From NCBI RefSeq assembly GCF_013170825.1, contig NZ_CP033365.1, positions 6,460,001 to 6,524,000 of the forward strand: a stretch of DNA of 64,000 nucleotides. The letters run 5' to 3'. The position numbers and the translations under genes were made by a program. The notes under the pieces were generated by a model that was not told the DNA's origin, searched no databases, and worked only from the letters and a program-made list of their open reading frames with translations. Positions within the stretch are counted from its first letter, which is position 1, and each line of letters starts with the position of its first letter. The DNA comes from Mesorhizobium sp. NZP2298 (GTDB taxonomy: Bacteria > Pseudomonadota > Alphaproteobacteria > Rhizobiales > Rhizobiaceae). Positions 48,824 to 59,993 of this stretch are shown here, one piece after another.

Positions 48824-50260
48824 ATGATGCCGCCTGCAAAAAAGGAAGTCCGTCCGTCGAGCCGCGGAGGACGGGCTCGCACGCCTGCCTTCGTGAAAAA
48901 CCTGCGTGGTGTGAAGAACTGGAAGGAAGTCAGCGAATGGCTGGAATGGCGCGGCATCGAGGATATCGAATGCATCACGCCTGATCAGGCAGGCGTGGCA
49001 CGCGGCAAGATGATGCCGTCGAAGAAATTCACCTCCAACACCTCGCTGGCGCTGCCTTCGGCCGTCTTCATGACGACGATTTCCGGCGGCTATCCCGAAG
49101 ATGGCAACGGCTTCCACTATCCCGAGGATGACGGCGATCTCAAATTGATGCCGGATCTTTCGACACTGACGGTGGTGCCGTGGGAAGAAGACCCAACGGC
49201 GGCCGTCATCTGCGACCTCGTCCACCAGGATGGCCGCTCGGTCGAATTCACGCCGCGCAATGTGTTGAAGCGCGTGCTTGCAGCCTACGACAAGCTTGGG
49301 CTGAGGCCGGTGGTGGCGCCCGAGATCGAATTCTACCTGGTGCGCAAGAATCCGGACCCGGACTATCCGCTCACCCCGCCCGTCGGCCGCTCGGGGCGCG
49401 CAATCGGCGGCGGCGCCGGCTATTCGATCGCCGGCGTCAACGAGTTCGACGAACTGATCGACGACATCTACCATTTCTCCGAAAGCCAGGGCCTGGAGAT
49501 CGACACGCTCATTCATGAAGAGGGCGCGGGCCAGCTCGAGATCAATCTGCGCCACGGCGACCCGATCGAGCTCGCCGACCAGGTGTTCATGTTCAAGCGC
49601 ACCATTCGCGAAGCCGCGCTCAAGCATGAAATCTATGCGACCTTCATGGCCAAGCCGATCCAGGGCCAACCGGGTTCGGCCATGCATATCCATCAGTCGA
49701 TCGTCGACAAGAAGACAGGCAGGAACATCTTTTCGGCCGAGGACGGCTCGGAAACCCAGGAGTTCTTCCATTTCATCGGCGGCATGCAAAAGCACGTGCC
49801 GAACGCGCTGGTGATGTTCGCGCCCTATGTCAATTCCTACCGTCGGCTGACACAGGCGGCCTCGGCTCCAGTCAACAACAAATGGGGCTATGACAACCGC
49901 ACCACGGCGTTCCGCGTGCCGCGTTCGGATCCTGCGGCGCGGCGTGTCGAAAACCGCATCCCGTCCTCCGATGCCAATCCTTACCTGGCGCTGGCGGCTT
50001 CGCTCGCTTGCGGGCTGATCGGCATCACCAGGAAGATCAAGGCCGAGCCTCCGGTGCTGACGACCGCCAATGCGCACGAGATAGACCTGCCGCGCAGCCT
50101 GCTCGAAGCTGTCGACCTGTTCGAGGGCGACGAGGAACTCTGCGCGCTGCTGGGCAAATCCTTCGCCGCGACCTACGCGGCGATCAAGCGGGCGGAATTC
50201 GAGACGTTCATGGAAGTGATCAGTCCGTGGGAGCGGGAGTACCTTCTGCTCAACGTTTGA
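48824..50260 (+). CDS. puuA: Glutamine synthetase family enzyme, gamma-glutamylputrescine synthetase-like
   Basis: A 478-residue member of the glutamine synthetase superfamily: a beta-grasp N-terminal part (GIEDIECITPDQAGVARGK), EIEFYLV, EGAGQLEINLRHGDP and the glutamate-binding NNKWGYDNRTTAFRVPRS. The IECITPDQAGVARGK form is that of PuuA-type ligases, which join glutamate to putrescine, rather than GlnA. The PuuB-like oxidase gene follows, and potFGHI lies 6 kb away. Start could be either of two adjacent ATGs. Confidence 0.85.
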   Translation: MMPPAKKEVRPSSRGGRARTPAFVKNLRGVKNWKEVSEWLEWRGIEDIECITPDQAGVARGKMMPSKKFTSNTSLALPSAVFMTTISGGYPEDGNGFHYPEDDGDLKLMPDLSTLTVVPWEEDPTAAVICDLVHQDGRSVEFTPRNVLKRVLAAYDKLGLRPVVAPEIEFYLVRKNPDPDYPLTPPVGRSGRAIGGGAGYSIAGVNEFDELIDDIYHFSESQGLEIDTLIHEEGAGQLEINLRHGDPIELADQVFMFKRTIREAALKHEIYATFMAKPIQGQPGSAMHIHQSIVDKKTGRNIFSAEDGSETQEFFHFIGGMQKHVPNALVMFAPYVNSYRRLTQAASAPVNNKWGYDNRTTAFRVPRSDPAARRVENRIPSSDANPYLALAASLACGLIGITRKIKAEPPVLTTANAHEIDLPRSLLEAVDLFEGDEELCALLGKSFAATYAAIKRAEFETFMEVISPWEREYLLLNV

Positions 50261-50263
50261 AGA

Positions 50264-50314
50264 AGCGAATAGCGAATAGAAACAATATCGGTTCTTCCCT
50301 ATTCGCTACTCGCT
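50264..50314. repeat. Inverted repeat between the puuA- and puuB-like genes
   Basis: AGCGAATAGCGAATAG (50264-50279) and CTATTCGCTACTCGCT (50299-50314) are inverted copies with one mismatch around a 19-base loop. The stem begins just after the stop of the ligase gene. Without a T-run it is more likely a processing or attenuating hairpin, or a dispersed repeat, than a strong terminator. Confidence 0.5.
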
Positions 50315-50353
50315 CCTCTACCCCCTCCAAATCTCCCGAGTCTTCGCCTCATC

Positions 50354-51640
50354 ATGCCCTACCAATCCCCAATTTCCCCTGGCCGGTCTTGGTACGAAGA
50401 CACGGTTGGCCCGCGGCCGGAGTATCCTGCGCTTGACGGCGACCGGACCTGCGACGTGGTCGTCATCGGCGGCGGCTTTACCGGGCTGTCGGCGGCGACA
50501 CATCTAGCCAAGGCTGGAACCAACGTCGTTCTGATCGAGGCGTATCGCTTCGGCGACGGCGCTTCCGGGCGTAATGGCGGGCAGCTCGGCACCGGCCAGC
50601 GCGCCTGGGCCGAAGACCTGGAAGCGGAGTACGGCTTGTCCCGTGCCAAAGCTTTGTTCGATCTTGCCGAGGAGGCGAAGGCGCATCTCATCGAATTCGC
50701 CGCCGCCAACCAGATCGATATCGATTATATGCCGGGCCAGCTCTCCGTGGCGCACAAGCCTCGCTATGTCGACGACTACAAGGCGCATGCGGAGATCATG
50801 GCCAGCCGTTTCTCCTACCCGCACATCTCGTTCATGGATGCCAGGGAGACGGCGGAGCGGCTTGGCTCGACCGCCTATTTCGGCGGCACGCGCGACACCG
50901 GCACCGGCCATATCCATCCCATGAAGCTGGTGATCGGCACGGCGCGGGTGGCGGCGCAGGCGGGCGCGCAGCTGTTCGAAGGGACGCCATCGACCGGCAT
51001 CGTTTCGACCGGCGGCAAGGTCAGGGTTTCGACGCCAAGAGGCACCGTGACGGCGCAGAAGTGCCTGATCGCGGTCAACGCGCATGGCGGCACACTCGAG
51101 CCGGTGAGTGCGGCGCACATCATGCCGATCGGTTCCTTCATCGGTGCGACCGTGCCTTTGGGGGCGGACTTGAAAGTGCTGCCCGGCGGCGAAGCGGTCG
51201 ACGATTCCCGGTTTGTCGTGCGCTATTTCCGCAAGTCGAGGGATGGACGGCTGTTGTTCGGGGGACGCGAAGTCTATGGGGTCAACGACCCCAAGGACAT
51301 CCACATCCATATCCGCCGTCAGATCGTGGAACTCTATCCGGCATTGAAGGATATCGAGATCACCCATGGCTGGGGCGGCTATGTCGGCATCACGGTGCCG
51401 AGGAAACCGTTCGTGCGCGAAGTGATGCCCAATGTGATCTCGGCCGGCGGCTATTCCGGCCATGGCGTCATGCTGTCGAACTTCTTCGGCAAACTCTATG
51501 CCGAGACCGTTGCTGGCAACCGCGACCGGCTGAAGCTGATCGAGGACCTGAAAATTCCGCCATTTCCGGGCGGCCGCCGTTTCCGTACGCCCCTGCTTTT
51601 CCTGGCGCTCAACTGGTTCGCGCTTCGCGACAGGATCTAG
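50354..51640 (+). CDS. puuB: FAD-dependent oxidase, gamma-glutamylputrescine oxidase-like
   Basis: A 428-residue DAO-fold flavoprotein. MPYQSPISPGRSWYEDTVG is the usual start for PuuB-like proteins; the FAD site is VVVIGGGFTGLSAATHLAKAG, followed by RFGDGASGRNGGQLGTGQR and the C-terminal GWGGYVGITVPRKP and GGYSGHGVMLSNFFGK. It should oxidise gamma-glutamylputrescine to the aldehyde. It is 93 bases after the ligase gene, separated by a hairpin repeat. Confidence 0.88.
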   Translation: MPYQSPISPGRSWYEDTVGPRPEYPALDGDRTCDVVVIGGGFTGLSAATHLAKAGTNVVLIEAYRFGDGASGRNGGQLGTGQRAWAEDLEAEYGLSRAKALFDLAEEAKAHLIEFAAANQIDIDYMPGQLSVAHKPRYVDDYKAHAEIMASRFSYPHISFMDARETAERLGSTAYFGGTRDTGTGHIHPMKLVIGTARVAAQAGAQLFEGTPSTGIVSTGGKVRVSTPRGTVTAQKCLIAVNAHGGTLEPVSAAHIMPIGSFIGATVPLGADLKVLPGGEAVDDSRFVVRYFRKSRDGRLLFGGREVYGVNDPKDIHIHIRRQIVELYPALKDIEITHGWGGYVGITVPRKPFVREVMPNVISAGGYSGHGVMLSNFFGKLYAETVAGNRDRLKLIEDLKIPPFPGGRRFRTPLLFLALNWFALRDRI

Positions 51641-51770
51641 TGCATCTCCCCCCAAACTGGCTCCGGGGTTTGGGAGATCAACATCAACAAAAAGAAGGCC
51701 TGAAGCGCGTCGCCTGAATCCGTTTCGGCGCGACGCCCTCGGGCGGGATCGGATCGCCATCACGATCTCA

Positions 51771-51797
51771 TGTAATATTGTAATATTCATTGTAACA
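51771..51797. promoter_or_regulatory. AT-rich TGTAATAT tandem motif
   Basis: TGTAATAT occurs twice in tandem (51771-51786) followed by TTGTAACA, in the 310-base gap upstream of the SH3 protein. It may be a promoter or regulator site; no known consensus is claimed. Confidence 0.3.
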
Positions 51798-51950
51798 TTT
51801 GTTGCCCTAGCGGCACATTGCGGAAATGCCGGCAAAGGCGCAGAATCCCCTATAATGGCGTACTGATGCCACAATCGCGGGCGAAAGGTTCCCGCTTCTG
51901 GGCGATTATTCGGGGATTGCTGCGGGCTTGCCCGTGTTGATTAGGGACCG

Positions 51951-52874
51951 ATGCCGATCAGACGCCGGACTTCCGGCACCGATCGAAAGAACATTGGCCC
52001 GCTTATGGAGGTGGCGAGAGTGAGAGAGCCCTTCAGTTTCGGTACGCCGGAACGTCGGCGCTTTGCCATGCAGTTTGGATACGACATGCGGCCGTCCTTC
52101 TGGCAGGAAGTCCGTTCGAACTCGCATCTGGTGATTGCCGCGGTCGGCACCGCCGCGCTGCTTGGTGTCGCCGCGGTGGCGCTCTGGCTGGCATTGCCGA
52201 CGAGCGAGCGGCAGGCAGCCGCCAGCCCGGAACGAAGCATTCCGGCCATTCCGGTGAAGACGACGAAGATCGTCCCCGCAGGAACCACGGTGGCCGCGGC
52301 GGTCGTGCCTGCCCGCAAGCCCGACCAGGTTTCATCGACCGTGGCGCCAGCGAAGGCAAGCATACAGGCGCTTGCGGCCAACGATCCCCGCTGGACCGAG
52401 GCGCAGCCGGAGCCCGCTTCCGACTCCACTGCCCCCAATCAAACGGCCAATCAGGCTGAGCCGGCGGCGGGCAAGGCAGTGGCGTTCGCGCAGCCGTCAA
52501 CCAGTACCGATGCCGTCAACGAACTTGCCAAGGTTGCCACGCCAGGGCCGTCTGCGAATGGCAGCAAACCCGATGACGCGCAGACCGCTGCCATCCCCGA
52601 GACGCAGCCGCAAGTGCCGGAACAAAAACCCGCAAATGCACAAGGCGACGATGGCGCGGCCAAAGCGAAGCCGCGAAAAGTGGCGGCGGCAGGCACCGGC
52701 CGCGTCCTGCGGGCTGTGACCATGCGCAATGCTCCGAAGAAGGGGGCTACCCCCATCGGCACCGTGCCCGCCCGGACTTCAGTGCAATTGATGGGCTGCA
52801 AGCAGTGGTGCGAGATCGTCTACAACGGCAAGCACGGCTGGGTCTACAAGAGCTACATCAAACCCGGCGCGTGA
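51951..52874 (+). CDS. Membrane-anchored bacterial SH3 domain protein
   Basis: A 307-residue protein; AGGGA lies six bases before ATG 51951. One membrane helix is near residues 62-83 (HLVIAAVGTAALLGVAAVALWLAL). It is followed by a low-complexity Ala/Pro/Gln linker and a C-terminal SH3_3 domain (TMRNAPKKGATPIGTVPARTSV, split here by function; MGCKQWCEIVYNGKHGWVYKSYI). Such proteins bind peptidoglycan or peptide stems in the periplasm. It stands alone. Confidence 0.78.
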   Translation: MPIRRRTSGTDRKNIGPLMEVARVREPFSFGTPERRRFAMQFGYDMRPSFWQEVRSNSHLVIAAVGTAALLGVAAVALWLALPTSERQAAASPERSIPAIPVKTTKIVPAGTTVAAAVVPARKPDQVSSTVAPAKASIQALAANDPRWTEAQPEPASDSTAPNQTANQAEPAAGKAVAFAQPSTSTDAVNELAKVATPGPSANGSKPDDAQTAAIPETQPQVPEQKPANAQGDDGAAKAKPRKVAAAGTGRVLRAVTMRNAPKKGATPIGTVPARTSVQLMGCKQWCEIVYNGKHGWVYKSYIKPGA

Positions 52875-53062
52875 GGCTTAAACCGCCAAGCGACCACCCA
52901 AAGCGACGCCTGCTGCCGTGCTATTTGTGAGCCTGCAGGGTCCGATGGCGCCGCGCTCGACGTCTCAGGTCGTTACGGATTTTTCCGCGGCCTGATCGAT
53001 ACAGGCTCATCGGCTGAAGAGCAGCCGGAAACGCCGCAGGCGACGCGCCGATTTGCGTTGCA

Positions 53063-53824
53063 TCAGATGCAGCGGCCGCCATCGACCTCCAGCGCCACGC
53101 CGGTGATGAAGGCGGCTTCATCCGATGCCAGCCAGAGCGCGGCATTGGCGATATCGAGCGGGGTCGAAAGCCGGCCGAGCGGGATCGAGGCACGGAATTT
53201 CTCGCGGATCTCGGGGGTGTCGGCGCCCATGAATTTCTCCAGCATGCCGGTCTCGCCGGCGACGGGGCAGAGGCAGTTGACGCGGATGTTCTTGGGAGCC
53301 AGCTCCACCGCCATCGATTTGGTGGCGGTGATCGCCCAGCCTTTCGAGGCATTGTACCAGGTGAGGCCGGGCCGCGGCCGCAGGCCCGCGGTGGAGGCCG
53401 TGGTCAGGATGACGCCACCGCCTTGCCGGTCCATGATCGGCACCACGGCAAGGGCCGCGTGATAGATCGCCTTCATATTGACAGCGGTGATCAGGTCGAA
53501 AGTCTCCTCGTCGACCTTGAGCATGTCGCCGCTGCGATGGGTGTAACCGGCATTGTTGACCATGATGTCGATGCGGCCGAAGGCGCTTTTTGCGGCATAG
53601 ACCATCTCGTCGAATTCGGAGCGCAGCGAAACGTCGGTCTGCGTCCAGATCGCCGCCTCGCCGATTTCATTGGCGACGCGCTCCGCGCCCCTGGCATTGA
53701 GATCGGCGACAACCACCCTGGCACCCTCTTGCGCGAAGCGCTTGGCCATGCCTTCGCCAAATCCCGATGCCGCGCCGGTGACGACGGCAACCTTGTTTTC
53801 CAGACGCATGCTTTTTCCGCTCAT
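53063..53824 (-). CDS. Short-chain dehydrogenase/reductase
   Basis: A 253-residue classical SDR from ATG 53824 (GGGAAG upstream). It shows the NAD(P) motif AVVTGAASGFGEGMA, NNAGYTH, catalytic Ser in LTTASTAGLRP and TWYNASKGWA with Tyr and Lys, and a Rossmann fold throughout. VVADLNARGAE with Asp after beta-2 favours NAD. This is close to glucose 1-dehydrogenase or 3-oxoacyl-ACP reductase-like enzymes, but the substrate is not determinable. It is divergent from zwf. Confidence 0.85.
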   Translation of the reverse strand: MSGKSMRLENKVAVVTGAASGFGEGMAKRFAQEGARVVVADLNARGAERVANEIGEAAIWTQTDVSLRSEFDEMVYAAKSAFGRIDIMVNNAGYTHRSGDMLKVDEETFDLITAVNMKAIYHAALAVVPIMDRQGGGVILTTASTAGLRPRPGLTWYNASKGWAITATKSMAVELAPKNIRVNCLCPVAGETGMLEKFMGADTPEIREKFRASIPLGRLSTPLDIANAALWLASDEAAFITGVALEVDGGRCI

Positions 53825-54117
53825 TGATGTCTTCCCGGAATTAATAGGCGGCCGACCGCCATGGCCCACTCGGCAACAGACGGCGCCCCATTTCTCCCTT
53901 AGCTTTCGTCACATTCACGTTCTATGCTGCAACTGCGAAAGCTTCCGGGGTCTTCGTCCACCGACAAGCCTCCGGCAAGCGCCAGTGTCAACCGCACATA
54001 TGGACCCAATCAATATCCTGCGATTGGTCCTTGATGTGACACCATGGCACTGGAAAATTTAAATCGATTAGAATATATCAGCCGCGTACTCGCGACCGGC
54101 GTCAAAGCGGACAGACC

Positions 54118-55587
54118 ATGACCAGCCAGATCATTCCCGTCGACCCTTTCGACTTCATCATTTTCGGCGGCACCGGCGACCTGTCGGAACGCAAGCTGCT
54201 GCCGTCGCTCTACTACCGCCAGCGTGACCATCAATTCTCCGAGCCGACGCGCATCATCGGCACCTCGCGCTCGAAAATGAGCGACGAGGAATTCCGGGCT
54301 TTCGCCAGCCAGGCGATCTCCGATCACGTCAAGCCGGCAGATATTGACGCCAAGGAGCTGAAGACCTTCCTGGCGCGGCTTTCCTACGTCTCGGCCGATG
54401 CGACGAGCGGTGCGGGCTTCGACAAACTGAAAAAGGCGATCGGCGAGAGCGGCAGCATCCGCGCCTTTTATCTCGCCGTTGCGCCGGCGCTGTTCGGCGA
54501 TATCTCGCACAAGCTCAAAGAGCACAAGCTGATCACGCCGAATTCACGCATCGTCCTGGAGAAGCCGATCGGCCGCGACCTTGCCTCGGCGCAGGCGCTC
54601 AACGATTTGGTCGGCGACGACTTCCACGAAAGCCAGATCTTCCGCATCGACCACTATCTCGGCAAGGAGACGGTGCAGAACCTGATGGCATTGCGCTTCG
54701 CCAACGCGCTCTACGAGCCGCTGTGGAACTCCGCCCATATCGACCATGTGCAGATCACCGTCGCCGAGACAGTCGGCCTGGAAGACCGCGTCACCTACTA
54801 CGACAAGGCCGGCGCGCTGCGCGACATGGTGCAGAACCACATGCTGCAGTTGCTCTGCCTCGTCGCCATGGAGGCGCCGTCGTCGATGGACGCGGACGCC
54901 GTGCGCGACGAGAAGCTGAAGGTGCTGCGCGCGCTGAAGCGCATCAACGGCAACGAGGCGCCGAAACACACGGTGCGCGGCCAGTACCGCGCCGGTGCCT
55001 CTGCCGGCGGACCGGTGAAAGGCTATGTCGAGGAGCTCGGCAAGGACAGCAACACCGAGACCTTCGTCGCCATCAAGGCCGAGATCGGCACCTGGCGCTG
55101 GGCGGGCGTTCCGTTCTACCTCAGGACCGGCAAGCGGCTGGCGACCCGGGTTTCGGAGATCGTCATCGAGTTCAAGCCGATCCCGCATTCGATCTTCGGC
55201 GACAGCGCCGGGCCGATCTTCGCCAACCAGCTGGTCATCCGGCTGCAGCCCGATGAAGGCGTCAAGCAGTTCATCATGATCAAGGATCCAGGCCCGGGCG
55301 GCATGCGGCTGCGCCAGATCTCGCTCGACATGAGCTTCGCGCAATCCTTCGATGGCCGTGCGCCCGATGCCTATGAACGGCTGATCATGGATGTCATCCG
55401 CGGCAACCAGACGCTGTTCATGCGCCGTGACGAAGTCGAGGCGGCATGGAAGTGGATCGACCCGATCCAGAATGCCTGGGAGGGTGCCAAGCAGGAGGCG
55501 CAGGGCTATACGGCAGGGACATGGGGGCCATCGGCCTCGATAGCGCTGATCGAACGTGACGGGCGGACATGGCACGAGAGCAATTGA
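54118..55587 (+). CDS. zwf: Glucose-6-phosphate 1-dehydrogenase
   Basis: A 489-residue NADP enzyme, first gene of the Entner-Doudoroff operon zwf-pgl-edd. FIIFGGTGDLSERKLLPSLY is the coenzyme-binding fingerprint, and RIDHYLGKETVQNL is the substrate-binding catalytic motif. It oxidises glucose 6-phosphate to 6-phosphogluconolactone. The end overlaps pgl by 19 bases. Confidence 0.97.
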   Translation: MTSQIIPVDPFDFIIFGGTGDLSERKLLPSLYYRQRDHQFSEPTRIIGTSRSKMSDEEFRAFASQAISDHVKPADIDAKELKTFLARLSYVSADATSGAGFDKLKKAIGESGSIRAFYLAVAPALFGDISHKLKEHKLITPNSRIVLEKPIGRDLASAQALNDLVGDDFHESQIFRIDHYLGKETVQNLMALRFANALYEPLWNSAHIDHVQITVAETVGLEDRVTYYDKAGALRDMVQNHMLQLLCLVAMEAPSSMDADAVRDEKLKVLRALKRINGNEAPKHTVRGQYRAGASAGGPVKGYVEELGKDSNTETFVAIKAEIGTWRWAGVPFYLRTGKRLATRVSEIVIEFKPIPHSIFGDSAGPIFANQLVIRLQPDEGVKQFIMIKDPGPGGMRLRQISLDMSFAQSFDGRAPDAYERLIMDVIRGNQTLFMRRDEVEAAWKWIDPIQNAWEGAKQEAQGYTAGTWGPSASIALIERDGRTWHESN

Positions 55588-56285
55588 CCAGCGCCAGCTA
55601 CAACTGGAACGCTTTCCCCGACCGGCCGCAACTGGCCGCGGCGCTGGCCGGCCGCGTTGCCGATCGCCTGACCAGGGCGATCGCCGAACGCGGCACGGCA
55701 GTGCTGGCGGTCTCCGGCGGTACGACGCCGGCAAAGTTCTTTGCCGCGCTTTCGGTGGCGCCGATCGCCTGGGACAAGGTGATCGTGACGCTCGTCGACG
55801 AGCGTTTCGTGCCGGCCTCCTCGCCGCGCTCCAATGCCGGGCTGGTGGCCGCCAATCTGTTGCAGAACGCGGCCAAGGCAGCACGCTTCGTGCCGCTCTA
55901 CCATGAGGCATCAGGTATCGAGGATGCTGCCGCATCCGACGATGCGGCACTGCGATCCCTGCCCTGGCCGCTCGATGTCGTGGTGCTCGGCATGGGGCCG
56001 GACGGCCACACCGCCTCGTTCTTTCCCGATGCCGACGATCTGGCAAGGCTGCTCGACCCGGCCTCGGACAGGATCATCCTGCCGGTTCATGCGGCCAGTG
56101 CGGGCGAACCGCGGCTGACGCTGACGCTCGCGCGCATCATCGATGCCGGCTTCATCGCGCTGCACATTGAGGGCGAGGACAAGCGCACTGCCTTCGACGG
56201 CGCGGTCTCGCCCGGACCACGAAAGCCGATCCGAGCCGTGCTCGATGCCGCACCCAGGCCCGTAGAGGTTTTCTGGGCGCCCTGA
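55569..56285 (+). CDS. pgl: 6-phosphogluconolactonase
   Basis: A 238-residue hydrolase of 6-phosphogluconolactone. [23 protein letters not shown] and [16 protein letters not shown] are family hallmarks. Its start overlaps the end of zwf, so the two are translationally linked. edd follows 70 bases later in the same direction. Confidence 0.95.
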   Translation: MAREQLTSASYNWNAFPDRPQLAAALAGRVADRLTRAIAERGTAVLAVSGGTTPAKFFAALSVAPIAWDKVIVTLVDERFVPASSPRSNAGLVAANLLQNAAKAARFVPLYHEASGIEDAAASDDAALRSLPWPLDVVVLGMGPDGHTASFFPDADDLARLLDPASDRIILPVHAASAGEPRLTLTLARIIDAGFIALHIEGEDKRTAFDGAVSPGPRKPIRAVLDAAPRPVEVFWAP

Positions 56286-56355
56286 TTTTACATTTAGTGG
56301 TCCCGGCAACGGCGGGAGGATGTTTCCGGGACCTCGCCTGAAAGGACCGACCGCC

Positions 56356-58179
<1,824 letters not shown>

Positions 58180-58199
58180 GCTCTCTCATGCCCAAAAAA

Positions 58200-58224
58200 A
58201 AGGCGGCCTTGAGCCGCCTTTTTC
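58200..58224 (+). terminator. Bidirectional rho-independent terminator after edd
   Basis: AAGGCGGC and GCCGCCTT form an 8-base stem around CTTGA, with an A8 tract before and TTTTTC after. It can serve edd on the plus strand and the VWA gene on the minus strand, which end on either side of it. Confidence 0.88.
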
Positions 58225-58239
58225 TTGTCCTGCCGGATG

Positions 58240-59907
58240 CTATTCGACTTTGAGCTCACTGCGCTCGCCGGCCTTGACCGTAAAGGGCGTCTCCTTGTCG
58301 GCCTTGTCGGTGGTGAAATTGGTTACGAGCACGTAGTCGCCCGCCGCCAGCGTGGTCTGCATCTTCTCTCCATAGGCATAGGTCACCTGCTTGCGCTCGC
58401 CCTGGATGTTCTTCTTGGCCTCAAAGATCTTGAAGCCATCCGCGCCGGGCGCGTCGACGGCGAGGACGCCCGCGTTCAGCGTCACGTTGACGTCGGTCAT
58501 CTGCCCGACCGTCACGCTGAAGGGCTGTTCCGTGGACACGGCCTGCACATCGACGCCCATCACATAGTCGCCCGGGGGCAGGTCGAACTGGCTATCGGGG
58601 CCGTAGGCGTAGGTCACCTGATCGCGGGTGCCGTCGAGCTTCTTGGCCGCCTTGTAAACCTTCCAACCCACATCGGTTTCGGCCTTTTCGCCGCCCTGCG
58701 TGTAGAAAGCGTTAGCCTTGGCCTTGCCGACACCGACGATGATATCCTTGTCGACGACCTGGCCGGCGACGAGTTGCATGGTCTCGCTCGCCTCGCCGGC
58801 TCCCAGCTTCACCGTGACCTTGGTCTCGCCGGCCGGAACGACGTACTTGACCTCGCCGTAATTGCTGTCCGACGTGCCGCCGGGATAGGCGATGCTGATC
58901 TGCGCATTGCGGTCGACATCGGCCCCAGGGGCCGGCCGCGCATGGATGGAGATCTCCGCGGCATTCAGGTTAAGCGCCACCTCCGTCGCCTTGTCGGCTG
59001 TCAGCGAGACCTTCTGCTCGGCCTTGGCGGCGCCGCTAGTGACGACGACGATGTAGTTGCCGGCAGCAAGATGGAACTTGACGACGTTGTAGCCGGAGTC
59101 GACATGGTCGCCGCCGCTCCCCTTGGCATCATCCTTGAAGATTTCGAAGTAGACGTCGGACTTTGGTGCCTGACCGCCATCCTTCAGCAACGCGGTCGGG
59201 ATCAGATTGTAGTCGACCTCGGCTGCTTTCGGTTCAGGCGCGGGAGCCGGGGCTGGTGCTGGAGCCGGCGCGGGAGCTGGTTCGGGAGCCGCGACGGTTT
59301 CGACCAGCGCTTCCTGCAGCGCCTTCTCGTCGGAGGCCTGGATGTACTTGCCGCCGGTGTTGTCGGCAAGGCAGGCGATCTGCTTGCCTTCATCGGCGGT
59401 CAGGCCGAAGCCGACGACGTCGGCGGTGAAGTCGACGCCGGACGCCTCGAGTTCCTTGCCAAGCGCACACGGGTCGCCGCCGCAGGTCTCCAGCCCGTCG
59501 GTGATGAGGACGACGGTCGCCTTGTCCTCGGTGTATTTCAGCGCTTCGGCCGCCTGCTTGACGGCCGCCGTCAGCAGCGTCTTGCCGAGGAATTTCAAAC
59601 TGTCCGCGGCATCCGTGATGGCGCTTGCCGAGCCCGCCTGGGGCGGCACGATCAGCTGGATATCCTCGCAGCTGCCTTTTTCGCGATGGCCATAGGCCAT
59701 GAATCCGATCTCGTCGTCGGAGGGAACGGATTGAAGCACGGTCCTTAGCGATTCCCTGGCGATTTCGAGCTTGGGCTTGCCATCGATCTGCGCCCACATC
59801 GACCCGGAAGCATCGAGAATGATGATGACCTTGTTCGCGGCAAAGCCGAACGTCGTCATCGACAAAAGGAGGATCGCCGCAGCGATGCTCCGTGCAAGTC
59901 CCACCAT
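58240..59907 (-). CDS. Secreted von Willebrand factor A domain protein
   Basis: A 555-residue protein from ATG 59907 (AGGAG upstream). A Sec signal ([17 protein letters not shown]) precedes a VWA domain with intact MIDAS ([22 protein letters not shown]). A Pro-Ala linker at about 210-225 leads to three or four repeated beta-sandwich units with the GDYVxxV or AGNYIVVV pattern, similar to carboxypeptidase regulatory-like or PEGA-type folds. It is probably periplasmic or surface-bound and metal-dependent in adhesion or assembly. The HTH-TM-TPR regulator gene lies upstream and co-oriented. Confidence 0.8.
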   Translation of the reverse strand: MVGLARSIAAAILLLSMTTFGFAANKVIIILDASGSMWAQIDGKPKLEIARESLRTVLQSVPSDDEIGFMAYGHREKGSCEDIQLIVPPQAGSASAITDAADSLKFLGKTLLTAAVKQAAEALKYTEDKATVVLITDGLETCGGDPCALGKELEASGVDFTADVVGFGLTADEGKQIACLADNTGGKYIQASDEKALQEALVETVAAPEPAPAPAPAPAPAPAPEPKAAEVDYNLIPTALLKDGGQAPKSDVYFEIFKDDAKGSGGDHVDSGYNVVKFHLAAGNYIVVVTSGAAKAEQKVSLTADKATEVALNLNAAEISIHARPAPGADVDRNAQISIAYPGGTSDSNYGEVKYVVPAGETKVTVKLGAGEASETMQLVAGQVVDKDIIVGVGKAKANAFYTQGGEKAETDVGWKVYKAAKKLDGTRDQVTYAYGPDSQFDLPPGDYVMGVDVQAVSTEQPFSVTVGQMTDVNVTLNAGVLAVDAPGADGFKIFEAKKNIQGERKQVTYAYGEKMQTTLAAGDYVLVTNFTTDKADKETPFTVKAGERSELKVE

Positions 59908-59993
59908 CAAAATCTCCTGAGTAGCCGCCCCGCCTGCGGCCCAAAACTATTTGAGCGCGCGTCGCGACACAAGCCCGGACGCGGCCATCTCGC

